Source: Verrucomicrobiota bacterium
GTDB lineage: Bacteria > Verrucomicrobiota > Verrucomicrobiia > Opitutales > Opitutaceae
Direction: 5' to 3'
Length of the DNA stretch: 54,460 nt
NCBI GenBank assembly: GCA_023426435.1
Contig: JAFAAS010000049.1
Location: 1 to 54,460 of the forward strand
The translations under genes were made by a program, and so were the position numbers. This document shows positions 43,224 to 49,949 of this stretch, one piece after another. The first letter of the stretch is position 1, and each line of letters opens with the position of its first letter. The notes under the pieces were generated by a model that was given only the letters and a program-made list of their open reading frames with translations, did no database searches and was not told where the DNA came from.

Positions 43224-43853
43224 TTATCCGGCCAGGACTTTGGCGCGGGCTTTTTCCAGGATGCTCAAGAGCTCGGCGAAGTCTTCGTCGCGGGTGCGGC
43301 TGTGGATTTGGAAATCGAATTTATGCGCTTCGCGGAGCTCGGCTTCGGCGGTGGCCATGCGGCGGGCGATTTCGTCTTCGTCGTCCTGGGCGCGGGCGCG
43401 CATGCGAGCGACGAGGCGCTCGTGATCGACGACGATGAAGATCGTGGTCATGTGGCGCGCAAGCAGCGGGTTGGCGCGGGCGGCGCGGCGGAAGCTTTCG
43501 ACGCCTTGGACGTCGACGCTCATGACGAGATTTTCGCCGCGGGCGAGCGGTTCGAAGACGCTGGATTTCAGCGTGCCGTAGCGGCGGTCGTTGCGGGAAG
43601 ACGGATCGGCGTGGACCCAGGCCCATTCGAGAAATTCGTCATTGGCGACGCGGCGATCGAATTCGGCGGGCGAGAAGAAGTGATAGTGGACGCCGTTGAT
43701 TTCGCCCGGGCGCGGGGCGCGGGTGGTCGTGGTGATGACACGCGAGAAGGACGGATCCTCGGACACGAGCCGGTCGCAGAGCGTGCTTTTGCCGGAGCCG
43801 GCGGGACCGGCGAGGACGAGGAGAACGGGAGGCGGGTTGCCCGATGAAGTCAT
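43224..43853 (-). CDS. gmk: Guanylate kinase
   Basis: A 209-residue enzyme that phosphorylates GMP to GDP with ATP in the cytoplasm, an essential step of nucleotide supply. The P-loop is LAGPAGSGKSTLCD at about 14-27. The GMP-binding region reads TTTTRAPRPGEINGVHYHFF with the conserved Arg and Tyr, and LVMSVDVQGVESFR follows. ARMRARAQDDEDEIARRM is the lid and its arginines. Length is standard. The start ATG gives a normal short N-terminus. Downstream on the same strand is the gene-less hairpin; upstream is a REP pair. Confidence 0.95.
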   Translation of the reverse strand: MTSSGNPPPVLLVLAGPAGSGKSTLCDRLVSEDPSFSRVITTTTRAPRPGEINGVHYHFFSPAEFDRRVANDEFLEWAWVHADPSSRNDRRYGTLKSSVFEPLARGENLVMSVDVQGVESFRRAARANPLLARHMTTIFIVVDHERLVARMRARAQDDEDEIARRMATAEAELREAHKFDFQIHSRTRDEDFAELLSILEKARAKVLAG

Positions 43854-43865
43854 TCCGCGGCCGGA

Positions 43866-43932
43866 GTAGAAGCCTGCTTGCAGGCGATAAGCGACGTGGG
43901 TTGCGAGGAATCGCCTGCGAGCAGGCTCCTAC
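43866..43932. repeat. Inverted REP pair (BIME-like), class A
   Basis: GTAGAAGCCTGC, tt, GCAGGCGATA at 43866-43889 faces TCGCCTGC, ga, GCAGGCTCCTAC at 43911-43932. Two REPs in opposite orientation about 20 bp apart form the BIME arrangement, located between gmk and a membrane-protein gene. Confidence 0.85.
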
Positions 43933-43952
43933 ATGAGGTCGGCATGGTCGGG

Positions 43953-44492
43953 TCAGTAGGTGAAAGCGACGATCGAGAGGAGCAGGCCGTAGGCGGCGAT
44001 CGCGGCGCCGAAACCGCGGGTGCGAGCGGGGCGGGCGAAAAGCCAGCCGAAGAAATCGCGGAGGCGGAAAGGCGAGGCACCGAACCAGATGGCGATGGCG
44101 ATGAGCAGATAGACGATCGTCACCATGAAGAGCCGCTGCGGGTGTTGATACTCCATGTAGGCGGCGCCGAGGAGAGGTTGCGCGGAAAGGAGGGTGAGCA
44201 CGCAGAGGCCGCGCACGGCGAGGAAGTCGGGCACGCATTTGAACGCGAGCACGGCGACGGCGGCGAAGCCGAGCGCGAGCGGCACGCGGTAGTTGCCGAA
44301 GTCGGCGGGGGAAAGATGCCAGACGTTATAGAGAAACCAGAGCGAGCCGGCGCCGAAGAAGATGAGCGCGGCGCTGGTGGAGCGCGGGAAGGATTTCAGG
44401 ATCGCGACGGCGCGGGTGCTGTTGAGGAGCAGCGGGAGGCCCAGCGCGAGGAGGACGAGGCCGGGGAGAAGGGTGGCGAGGAGGAGGGACAT
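43953..44492 (-). CDS. Small multi-pass membrane protein, unknown function
   Basis: A 179-residue protein with five hydrophobic segments: LLLATLLPGLVLLALGLPLLL, AALIFFGAGSLWFLYNVW, ALGFAAVAVLAFKCVP, MVTIVYLLIAIAIWFG and AAIAAYGLLLSIVAFTY. AGSLWFLYNVWHLSPADFGNY, which joins two segments, is the most distinctive stretch. I do not recognise the family. The ATG at 44492 begins the first membrane helix; the frame is open to 44576 but those 28 codons come from the neighbouring repeat (NHEHDVFG). It lies between the REP pair and the S23-containing element on the minus strand. Confidence 0.75.
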   Translation of the reverse strand: MSLLLATLLPGLVLLALGLPLLLNSTRAVAILKSFPRSTSAALIFFGAGSLWFLYNVWHLSPADFGNYRVPLALGFAAVAVLAFKCVPDFLAVRGLCVLTLLSAQPLLGAAYMEYQHPQRLFMVTIVYLLIAIAIWFGASPFRLRDFFGWLFARPARTRGFGAAIAAYGLLLSIVAFTY

Positions 44493-44505
44493 GGTGCCGA
44501 AAACG

Positions 44506-44990
44506 TCGTGCTCGTGATTCGTGCTCTTAATCGTGATCGGCGGAAGCAAGATCCCCGTAGGTTGCTGCGTCCTCATTGAGCTGGATCCCGAGCGACTCCA
44601 AAAGGCCGACTAGCATTGAAACCACTGCGATGAGGATCTCCTTCCCCTCACCTGCTCGATCGGCGGCCAAAAGAGATTTTACCCGGAGCACATCCAAACA
44701 CGCCGCGCATTCGAGTGCCGAACCACGCGCAGCATCCAGATATCGCCCGCGATCGGCGCGGGAGCGTTTGCCGTTACCTTCGGCGATGTTGAGGACGATG
44801 CTGGTCGAAGCGCGGTCGAGTTGATCGCGAGCAGCGAGCTTGGCGGGAAGTTCGGCGATCACTGCGTCAGCGAACGCAACAAACCGGAGAGCCTCCTGAT
44901 AGACGCGCAGCTTTTCGTGATCGAAGTAGGTTCTGGCCATGCGGATCGATTAGGGGAGCACGAGCACGATTACGAGCATGAGCACGATCA
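44506..44990. mobile_element. Inverted-repeat-bounded S23/IVS-type element (candidate)
   Basis: The left end (44506-44539, words cgtgctcgtgatt, cgtgctctt, aatcgtgatcgg) and right end (44954-44990, words gagcacgagcacg, attacgagc, atgagcacgatca) are inverted copies of the same 9-12 nt words. Between them lies one gene, an S23-type four-helix-bundle protein. The left end codes for its last residues, and the right end holds the stop codon of miaB. The layout recalls 23S rRNA intervening sequences, which are stem-loops carrying an S23 ORF. Confidence 0.55.
44527..44940 (-). CDS. Four-helix-bundle protein (S23/IVS family)
   Basis: A 137-residue all-helical protein. ARTYFDHEKLRVYQEALRFV is the standard opening of the family, and RASTSIVLNIAEGNGKRS carries the conserved N-I-A-E-G-N motif that follows the second helix. 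RGRYLDAARGSALECAACLD matches helix three. Relatives are encoded in intervening sequences of bacterial 23S rRNA genes and include the Avd subunit of diversity-generating retroelements. They form pentameric barrels that can bind nucleic acid. No reverse transcriptase is nearby. The last residues (SADHD) are encoded by the flanking repeat, suggesting that gene and repeat moved together. Confidence 0.92.
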   Translation of the reverse strand: MARTYFDHEKLRVYQEALRFVAFADAVIAELPAKLAARDQLDRASTSIVLNIAEGNGKRSRADRGRYLDAARGSALECAACLDVLRVKSLLAADRAGEGKEILIAVVSMLVGLLESLGIQLNEDAATYGDLASADHD

Positions 44991-46346
44991 GGCCACTCCG
45001 GCGAGGACCAGTTCGCCATACAGCGTGCTCACGCTGGCGCGGGTGATTTTTAGCGGGACGAGCTGGCCGATGAGGCGCGGGTCGGCGTCGAAGACGCAGA
45101 CGCGGTTGCCGCGGGTGCGGCCGGTGAAACGGGCGCCGCTTTTGTCGGGGCCTTCGATCAGAACTTCCTCGGTCGCGCCGATGAGGCTGGCGGTGCGGCG
45201 TTCGGAGTTGCGGCGGAGGATGTCGAGGAGGACCTGGTTGCGATGCTCTTTCACCTCGTCCGGAATTTGGTCGCCCATGTCGGCGGCGGGGGTGCCGGTG
45301 CGAATCGAATATTTGAATACGTAGGCCATGTCGAAGTCGCAGGCCTCGAAGAGTTCGCGGGTTTGTTCGAACTCGGCATCGGTTTCGCCGGGGAAGCCGA
45401 CGATGACATCGGTGGAGAAATACATGCCGGGCGTCGTGGCGCGGAGGGCGTCGACGATTTCCTGGTAACGCTCGCGCGTGTAGGGGCGGTTCATCGCGCG
45501 GAGGATGCGATTGCTGCCGCTCTGCATCGGCAGGTGCACGTAGGGGCAGAGTTTCGGGAGGCGCGCGTAGGCGGCGACGAGGTCGTCCTTGAAGCCCCGT
45601 GGGTGCGGCGAGGTGAAGCGGATGCGCTCGATGCCGTCGATGGCGTGGACGCGTTCGATGAGTTGGACGAAAGGCGAGATGCCGTTCGTGTGGACGTAGT
45701 CGCGGCGGCCGTAGCTGGTGACGATCTGGCCGAGGAGCGTGATTTCGCGAACGCCGCGGGCGGCGAGGCTTTCGCATTCGCGGACGATGTGGTCCATCGG
45801 GCGCGAGCGTTCGTCGCCGCGGGTTTTGGGGACGATGCAGAAGGCGCAATCCATGTTGCAGCCCTGCTGGATGGAGACGAAGGCGGTGACTTGGCGATCG
45901 GCGAGCTCGTGGTCGCGGATGGTGTTTTGCGAACCCGCTTCCTCGGCGATGTCGACGATGGTTTCGCCGATGGGGACGCCGGCGTCGCGGGCGGCGCGGA
46001 GGTTGTCGAGGTAGTCGGGGACTTGGTGGAACTTCTGCGTGCCGACGATGAGGTCGACGTCGGGCAGTTGATCGAGGAGGGAGGCGCCGCGGTTTTGCGC
46101 CATGCAGCCGAGGATCCCGAGGACGAAGTCGGGCTGTTTCTTTTTGCGGGCTTGGAGGTAGCCGGCTTTGCCGATGGCTTTTTGTTCGGCGGCGTCGCGG
46201 ACGGAGCAGGTGTTGAGGAGGAGGATGTCGCAGTCGTTTTCGTCGGTGACGATGCGATAACCGCGGGCACGCAGCATCGCCGCGACAGCCTCGCTGTCGC
46301 GCTCGTTCATCTGGCAGCCGTAGGTTTTGATATGAACCCGGTTCAC
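44988..46346 (-). CDS. miaB: tRNA-2-methylthio-N6-dimethylallyladenosine synthase
   Basis: A 452-residue radical-SAM methylthiotransferase that modifies ms2i6A37 in tRNAs reading U-starting codons. The N-terminal cluster cysteines are in KTYGCQMNERDSE, NTCSVRDAAEQKAIGK and LGCMAQNRG. The radical-SAM motif is QQGCNMDCAFCIVPKTRG. SPHPRGF and FSTDVIVGFPGETDAEF follow, then a C-terminal TRAM domain (VLIEGPDKSGARFTGRTRGN). The combination is MiaB-specific rather than RimO or MtaB. A GTG at 46346 (MNRVHIKTYGCQ) is preferred to the TTG at 46388. The TGA stop lies in the right arm of the adjacent element. Confidence 0.94.
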   Translation of the reverse strand: MNRVHIKTYGCQMNERDSEAVAAMLRARGYRIVTDENDCDILLLNTCSVRDAAEQKAIGKAGYLQARKKKQPDFVLGILGCMAQNRGASLLDQLPDVDLIVGTQKFHQVPDYLDNLRAARDAGVPIGETIVDIAEEAGSQNTIRDHELADRQVTAFVSIQQGCNMDCAFCIVPKTRGDERSRPMDHIVRECESLAARGVREITLLGQIVTSYGRRDYVHTNGISPFVQLIERVHAIDGIERIRFTSPHPRGFKDDLVAAYARLPKLCPYVHLPMQSGSNRILRAMNRPYTRERYQEIVDALRATTPGMYFSTDVIVGFPGETDAEFEQTRELFEACDFDMAYVFKYSIRTGTPAADMGDQIPDEVKEHRNQVLLDILRRNSERRTASLIGATEEVLIEGPDKSGARFTGRTRGNRVCVFDADPRLIGQLVPLKITRASVSTLYGELVLAGVA

Positions 46347-46416
46347 GCGCGGAGCGGTTCTAGGTAAACCGTCGGGGCGGAGGGTCAACGCGGGAAACCG
46401 CGCCGGACCCGAGGAG

Positions 46417-46439
46417 AGTGTAACCTAATAGGTTACACT
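46417..46439. repeat. 25-bp-family palindrome copy F
   Basis: The arms agtgtaacct and aggttacact surround aat. It lies between the divergent miaB and metallophosphatase genes, 40 bp before the latter's start. Confidence 0.88.
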
Positions 46440-46478
46440 TTGCGGGGCGGTGCTTGCGTGATCGCGAGCGCCGGAGGC

Positions 46479-47846
46479 ATGCTGCTGGAAATGACGAGGT
46501 GGATGTGGGCTCTGTTCGTGGCGTGCGGGCCGGTGTGGTGCGCGGGCGCCGCACGGGCGCCCGAGGTCGTGTTCGTCGTGATCGGTGACCAGCATTCGGC
46601 GTATGGGCGGACGGCGCAGTTTGTGGCGCAGGTCGATCGGGTGAAGGCGGAGAACGTCGGCGTGCCGGTGGCGGTGTTGATCAATGGAGATGTGTTCGAA
46701 CGGGGAAATGCGGTGGCGAAGCGGAGTGCGGGTGAGGTGGATTTCGCGATGATCGCAGCGCTCGCGCGGCGCGGGCCGGTGGTCGTGAATCTGGGGAATC
46801 ACGAGCCGGAGTTTTATGACGTGGCGGAGTCGGTGCGGCGGTTGCGCGAGGCGGGCGCGACGGTGGTGGGAAGTTTGGTGAACCGGGAGACGGGCGAAGG
46901 GTTTGCGCCGGCGGGTGTGACGTTGGGGCTGGGCGGGATGGAGGTGGTGATTGTCGGCGTCGCCACGGATTTGATCGCGCAGTATCGCGCGGCGGTGCGG
47001 CCGGAGTTGGATCTGACGAAACCGGCGGTGTGGGCGCGGGAAAGATTTCCGGGGTGGTTTGCGCGGGCGAATGTGCGCGTGGTGTTGAGCCATTCGGGTG
47101 TGCGGTATGATCGGGAAATTTTTCCGGTGGTGCCGGAGGGGACGTTGTTTGCGGGGGCGCACGATCATCTGCGGTTCGTGCATCGGATGGGGCGGACGGT
47201 GTATGTGCATTCGGGGGCGTGGCAGGGGTATTTCTCGGTGGCGAAGTTGCGGCGCGATGCGGGAGGTGCGGTGACGTGGGACGTGGAGCAGGTGGCGATT
47301 CGCGATGGGGATCCGGCGGATGCGGAGATGGCGGGTGTGGTGCGGGCGGCGCGGGAGAAGCATTTGGCGCCGGAGGATCTGGTGGTGGTCGGGCGGACGA
47401 CGGCGGAGATGCCGCGGGAGGACGCGGCGAAGTTTGTGGCGCGCGCGGTGCGGATCGCGGCGGGGGTGGACGCGGTGTTAATCGGGAACACGACGTTTGG
47501 CGATGGGCTGCCGGCGGGGGACGTGACGCGGGAAGCGTTCGATGCGTGCGTGCGCTTCGATGGGACGATTTGCGTGGCGGAGGTGAGCGGCGCGGAGCTG
47601 AAGCGATTGCTGGCGCGCGCTAACCAAAATGTGGATACGCCGTTCGAGGAGCGACGCGGGGAGTTTCAATTTGCGGATGGGCTGGCGGCGGCGGAAATCG
47701 ACGAGGCGCGGATGTATCGGATGGCGACGACGGATTGGGGAATGAAGAACCGCGGGCGGTATTTCGGGCGGGAGGATCTGGTGTTTGTGGAGCGGCCGGA
47801 ACTGCGGTTGAAGGCGGTTGTCGCGGAGGCGTTGAACGGAAAATGA
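46479..47846 (+). CDS. Exported metallophosphatase, 5'-nucleotidase-like
   Basis: A 455-residue protein with an N-terminal signal segment (WMWALFVACGPVWCAGA). The calcineurin-like metal-binding blocks are FVVIGDQHSAYG, LINGDVFERG, VNLGNHEPEF, LSHSGVRYD and FAGAHDHLRF, giving the expected Asp, Asn and His ligands. From about 280 a second domain resembles the 5'-nucleotidase C-terminal domain (IGNTTFGDGLPAGDVTREAF, EVSGAELKRLLARAN). The 5'-nucleotidase family hydrolyses nucleotides in the periplasm. The first ATG (46479) follows GGAGG very closely; ATG 46491 is an alternative. Its stop overlaps the transglycosylase start as ATGA at 47843-47846. Confidence 0.85.
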   Translation: MLLEMTRWMWALFVACGPVWCAGAARAPEVVFVVIGDQHSAYGRTAQFVAQVDRVKAENVGVPVAVLINGDVFERGNAVAKRSAGEVDFAMIAALARRGPVVVNLGNHEPEFYDVAESVRRLREAGATVVGSLVNRETGEGFAPAGVTLGLGGMEVVIVGVATDLIAQYRAAVRPELDLTKPAVWARERFPGWFARANVRVVLSHSGVRYDREIFPVVPEGTLFAGAHDHLRFVHRMGRTVYVHSGAWQGYFSVAKLRRDAGGAVTWDVEQVAIRDGDPADAEMAGVVRAAREKHLAPEDLVVVGRTTAEMPREDAAKFVARAVRIAAGVDAVLIGNTTFGDGLPAGDVTREAFDACVRFDGTICVAEVSGAELKRLLARANQNVDTPFEERRGEFQFADGLAAAEIDEARMYRMATTDWGMKNRGRYFGREDLVFVERPELRLKAVVAEALNGK

Positions 47847-48856
47847 AGACGACGTCGGTCATGGCTTGGAAATCGCCTGCGAGCAGGCTCCTACCCTTCG
47901 CGCTTGCGGCGGTGATCGGGGTATCGGCGGCGATCGGCGCGGAGGAGAAAGGTGGGGAGGAGGACGGCGTTTCGCTGGATGCGCTGTATGAGACGGGACG
48001 GGCGTTGTTCGATCAGTTCGCGCCGGCGGAGATCAAGGAGCAGTTCGAGTTTCCGACGAAGGAGCAATGGGACGAGTTTGCGGGGCAGTTGAACGGCGCG
48101 TTGCAGGGCGAGGATCTCTCGGCGCTCGCGGAGTATTTGCCGGATGCGAAGGCGGCGCTGGTGGCGTTGCGGGCGCTGCCGGGATACGAGGATTACGCGG
48201 ACTGGTTGCAGGAGCGGATCGACTACATCGAGGCGGCGAAGGACGTGACGAGTGCACCGGCGCCGGAAGGGAAAGTGGAGCCGTCGTTGTCGACGCCGAA
48301 GGTGGACCCGGCGGAGCCCTCCCCTGCTCGCGTGAGCATTCCGCATTACGAGCTCTGGCTCGAGCGGATGATCGAACGGCCGATGCCGGCGAATGCGGGC
48401 AAGTTTTTGCCGGTGGTGACGGCGGCGTTTGAAGCGGAAGGTGTGGCGCCGGAGATCGCGTGGCTGGCGGAGGCGGAGTCGACGTTCAATCCGAACGCGA
48501 AGAGTCCGGTGGGTGCGAAAGGGTTGTTTCAGTTTATGCCGGAGACGGCGAAAGGATTGGGGCTGAGCACGTTCATGCCGGACGAGCGGACGCATCCGGA
48601 AAAATCGGCGCGGGCGGCGGCGAAGTATCTGCGGGAGTTGTATGGAAAATTTGGAGACTGGCCGCTGGCGTTTGCGGCCTACAACGCGGGCGAAGGGCGC
48701 GTGCGGCGGTTGTTGAAGAAACACGAGGCGACGACCTTTGCGGGAATCGCGTCGGCGCTGCCGTCGGAGACGCGGATGTATGTGCCGAAAGTGTGCGCGA
48801 CGATTGCGGTGCGGGCGGGGATGACGCCCGAGCGGATTCCGGCGCCGCGGTCGTAG
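47843..48856 (+). CDS. Lytic transglycosylase (SLT domain)
   Basis: A 337-residue exported peptidoglycan lyase. The C-terminal Slt domain has the catalytic Glu in LAEAESTFNPNAKSPVGA, followed by KGLFQFMPETAKGLGL and PLAFAAYNAGEGRVRR, diagnostic for the family, which cuts MurNAc-GlcNAc bonds. A region of about 150 residues before it is helical and acidic, with a Pro-rich linker at about 140-160. The signal peptide includes SPASRLLP, encoded by a REP element (47873-47894), followed by FALAAVIGVSAAIGA. ATG 47843 is set by the overlap with the metallophosphatase stop. The REP-coded insertion lengthens the basic n-region. Confidence 0.9.
   Translation: MKTTSVMAWKSPASRLLPFALAAVIGVSAAIGAEEKGGEEDGVSLDALYETGRALFDQFAPAEIKEQFEFPTKEQWDEFAGQLNGALQGEDLSALAEYLPDAKAALVALRALPGYEDYADWLQERIDYIEAAKDVTSAPAPEGKVEPSLSTPKVDPAEPSPARVSIPHYELWLERMIERPMPANAGKFLPVVTAAFEAEGVAPEIAWLAEAESTFNPNAKSPVGAKGLFQFMPETAKGLGLSTFMPDERTHPEKSARAAAKYLRELYGKFGDWPLAFAAYNAGEGRVRRLLKKHEATTFAGIASALPSETRMYVPKVCATIAVRAGMTPERIPAPRS
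47873..47894. repeat. REP-like hairpin inside a signal-peptide coding region
   Basis: TCGCCTGC, ga, GCAGGCTCCTAC, the same sequence as 43911-43932. It encodes SPASRLLP in the transglycosylase. Confidence 0.9.
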
Positions 48857-48863
48857 CGGGGCG

Positions 48864-49907
48864 TTATGCTTGAGCGCGAAGGTGCGCGATCAGTTCGGCG
48901 GTGCCGGCGGTCATGGAGATGCGCGGTTCGTAGCCGAGGTCGCGGCGGGCGGCGGCGAGGTTGAACCAATGGTCTTTGGCGAGCTCGGCGGCGACGAAGC
49001 GGGTCATGGGCGGTTCGCCGCGAAGCGGAAGTATCCGCCAAATGGATTCGCAGACGGCGCCGACGGCGTGAGCCGTGGAAAGGGAAAGGCGGCGGGTGAT
49101 CGGAGGTTCGCCCACCGCGGTCAGGAGTTGGTTGACCCAGTCCCAGAGGACGACGGGCTCGCCGTTGGTGATGAAGTAGGCGCGGCCCGCGGCGGAGGAA
49201 GTGTCACCTATTAGGTGACACTTTTGCAGGGCGGCTTCGGCGAGGAGGTGGGCGTCGACGGCGTTTTCGACATGGACCATGTCGACCTTGTTGGTGCCCG
49301 GACCGACGATGCGGAGGCGGCCGGAGCGGGCGCGGGCGAGGATACGCGGGATGAGGTGGGGATCGCCGGGGCCCCAGATGAGGTGTGGGCGGAGCGCGAC
49401 GGTGCGGAAGGCCGGTGAGTTGGCGGCGAGGACTTCGCGTTCGGCGATGGCTTTGGTGAACGGATAGGCGGCGGGGCAGGACGTGGTGAGCGGAAGGGAT
49501 TCGTCGGCCCCGGCGAGATCGCGGCCGTTGTAAACGACGCTGGGCGTGGAGGTGTGGACGAAGTTTTGGACGCCCGCGGCGCGGGCGGCGGCGACGAGGG
49601 CGCGGGTGCCGAGGACGTTGGTGCGAAAGTAGTCGTCGTAGGGGCCCCAGACGCCGACGCGGGCGGCGACGTGGAAAATGGTTTCGACGCCGGTGCAGGC
49701 GGCGACGAGCTCGGAGGGGTTGGGGGTGTCGAGCGAGGCGGAGATGAAGCGGACGCCGCGGGCGACGAGATCGGGCGCGGGGCGGCGGGCGAGGACGATG
49801 ACGGAACGGTTGGCCGAGAGGAGGCGTTCGACGAGGCGGCGGCCGAGGAAGCCGGTGCCGCCGGTGACGAGAACGGAAGAGGTGCCCACGGAAGACACGG
49901 AATACAC
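48864..49907 (-). CDS. oleD: 2-alkyl-3-oxoalkanoate reductase, OleD-like
   Basis: A 347-residue extended SDR. The nucleotide motif is VLVTGGTGFLGRRLVERLL (about 13-31). HTSTPSVVYNGRDLAGADE holds the catalytic Ser/Thr region and YPFTKAIAEREVL the YxxxK pair, and RPHLIWGPGDPHLIPRILA is typical of OleD and 3-beta-HSD relatives. OleD reduces the OleA condensation product in long-chain olefin synthesis. It is 42 bp downstream of the OleC-like gene on the same strand, which supports the call. KCHLIGDT within ALQKCHLIGDTSSAAG is encoded by an inserted palindrome in a loop that should be shorter in relatives. The start codon lies within a cacggaag-type repeat. Confidence 0.88.
   Translation of the reverse strand: MYSVSSVGTSSVLVTGGTGFLGRRLVERLLSANRSVIVLARRPAPDLVARGVRFISASLDTPNPSELVAACTGVETIFHVAARVGVWGPYDDYFRTNVLGTRALVAAARAAGVQNFVHTSTPSVVYNGRDLAGADESLPLTTSCPAAYPFTKAIAEREVLAANSPAFRTVALRPHLIWGPGDPHLIPRILARARSGRLRIVGPGTNKVDMVHVENAVDAHLLAEAALQKCHLIGDTSSAAGRAYFITNGEPVVLWDWVNQLLTAVGEPPITRRLSLSTAHAVGAVCESIWRILPLRGEPPMTRFVAAELAKDHWFNLAAARRDLGYEPRISMTAGTAELIAHLRAQA
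49199..49223. repeat. 25-bp palindrome copy G, in frame inside oleD
   Basis: Perfect arms aagtgtcacc and ggtgacactt surround tatta. On the coding strand it reads Lys-Cys-His-Leu-Ile-Gly-Asp-Thr. It is identical to copy H in oleC. Confidence 0.95.
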
Positions 49908-49939
49908 GGAAGAAAGAGACTGGAAACGATTTCCGTGGG
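49885..49939. repeat. Imperfect hairpin of cacggaag repeats at the oleD start
   Basis: cccacggaa at 49885-49893 pairs with ttccgtggg at 49931-49939; between them are acacgg words. The oleD start codon (49905-49907) is inside, and it may affect oleD translation. Confidence 0.65.
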
Positions 49940-49949
49940 GACGTGCGGG

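Noticed and set aside
44506..44990. Diversity-generating retroelement, because S23 proteins resemble Avd
   Set aside because: There is no reverse transcriptase, template repeat or variable target gene nearby.
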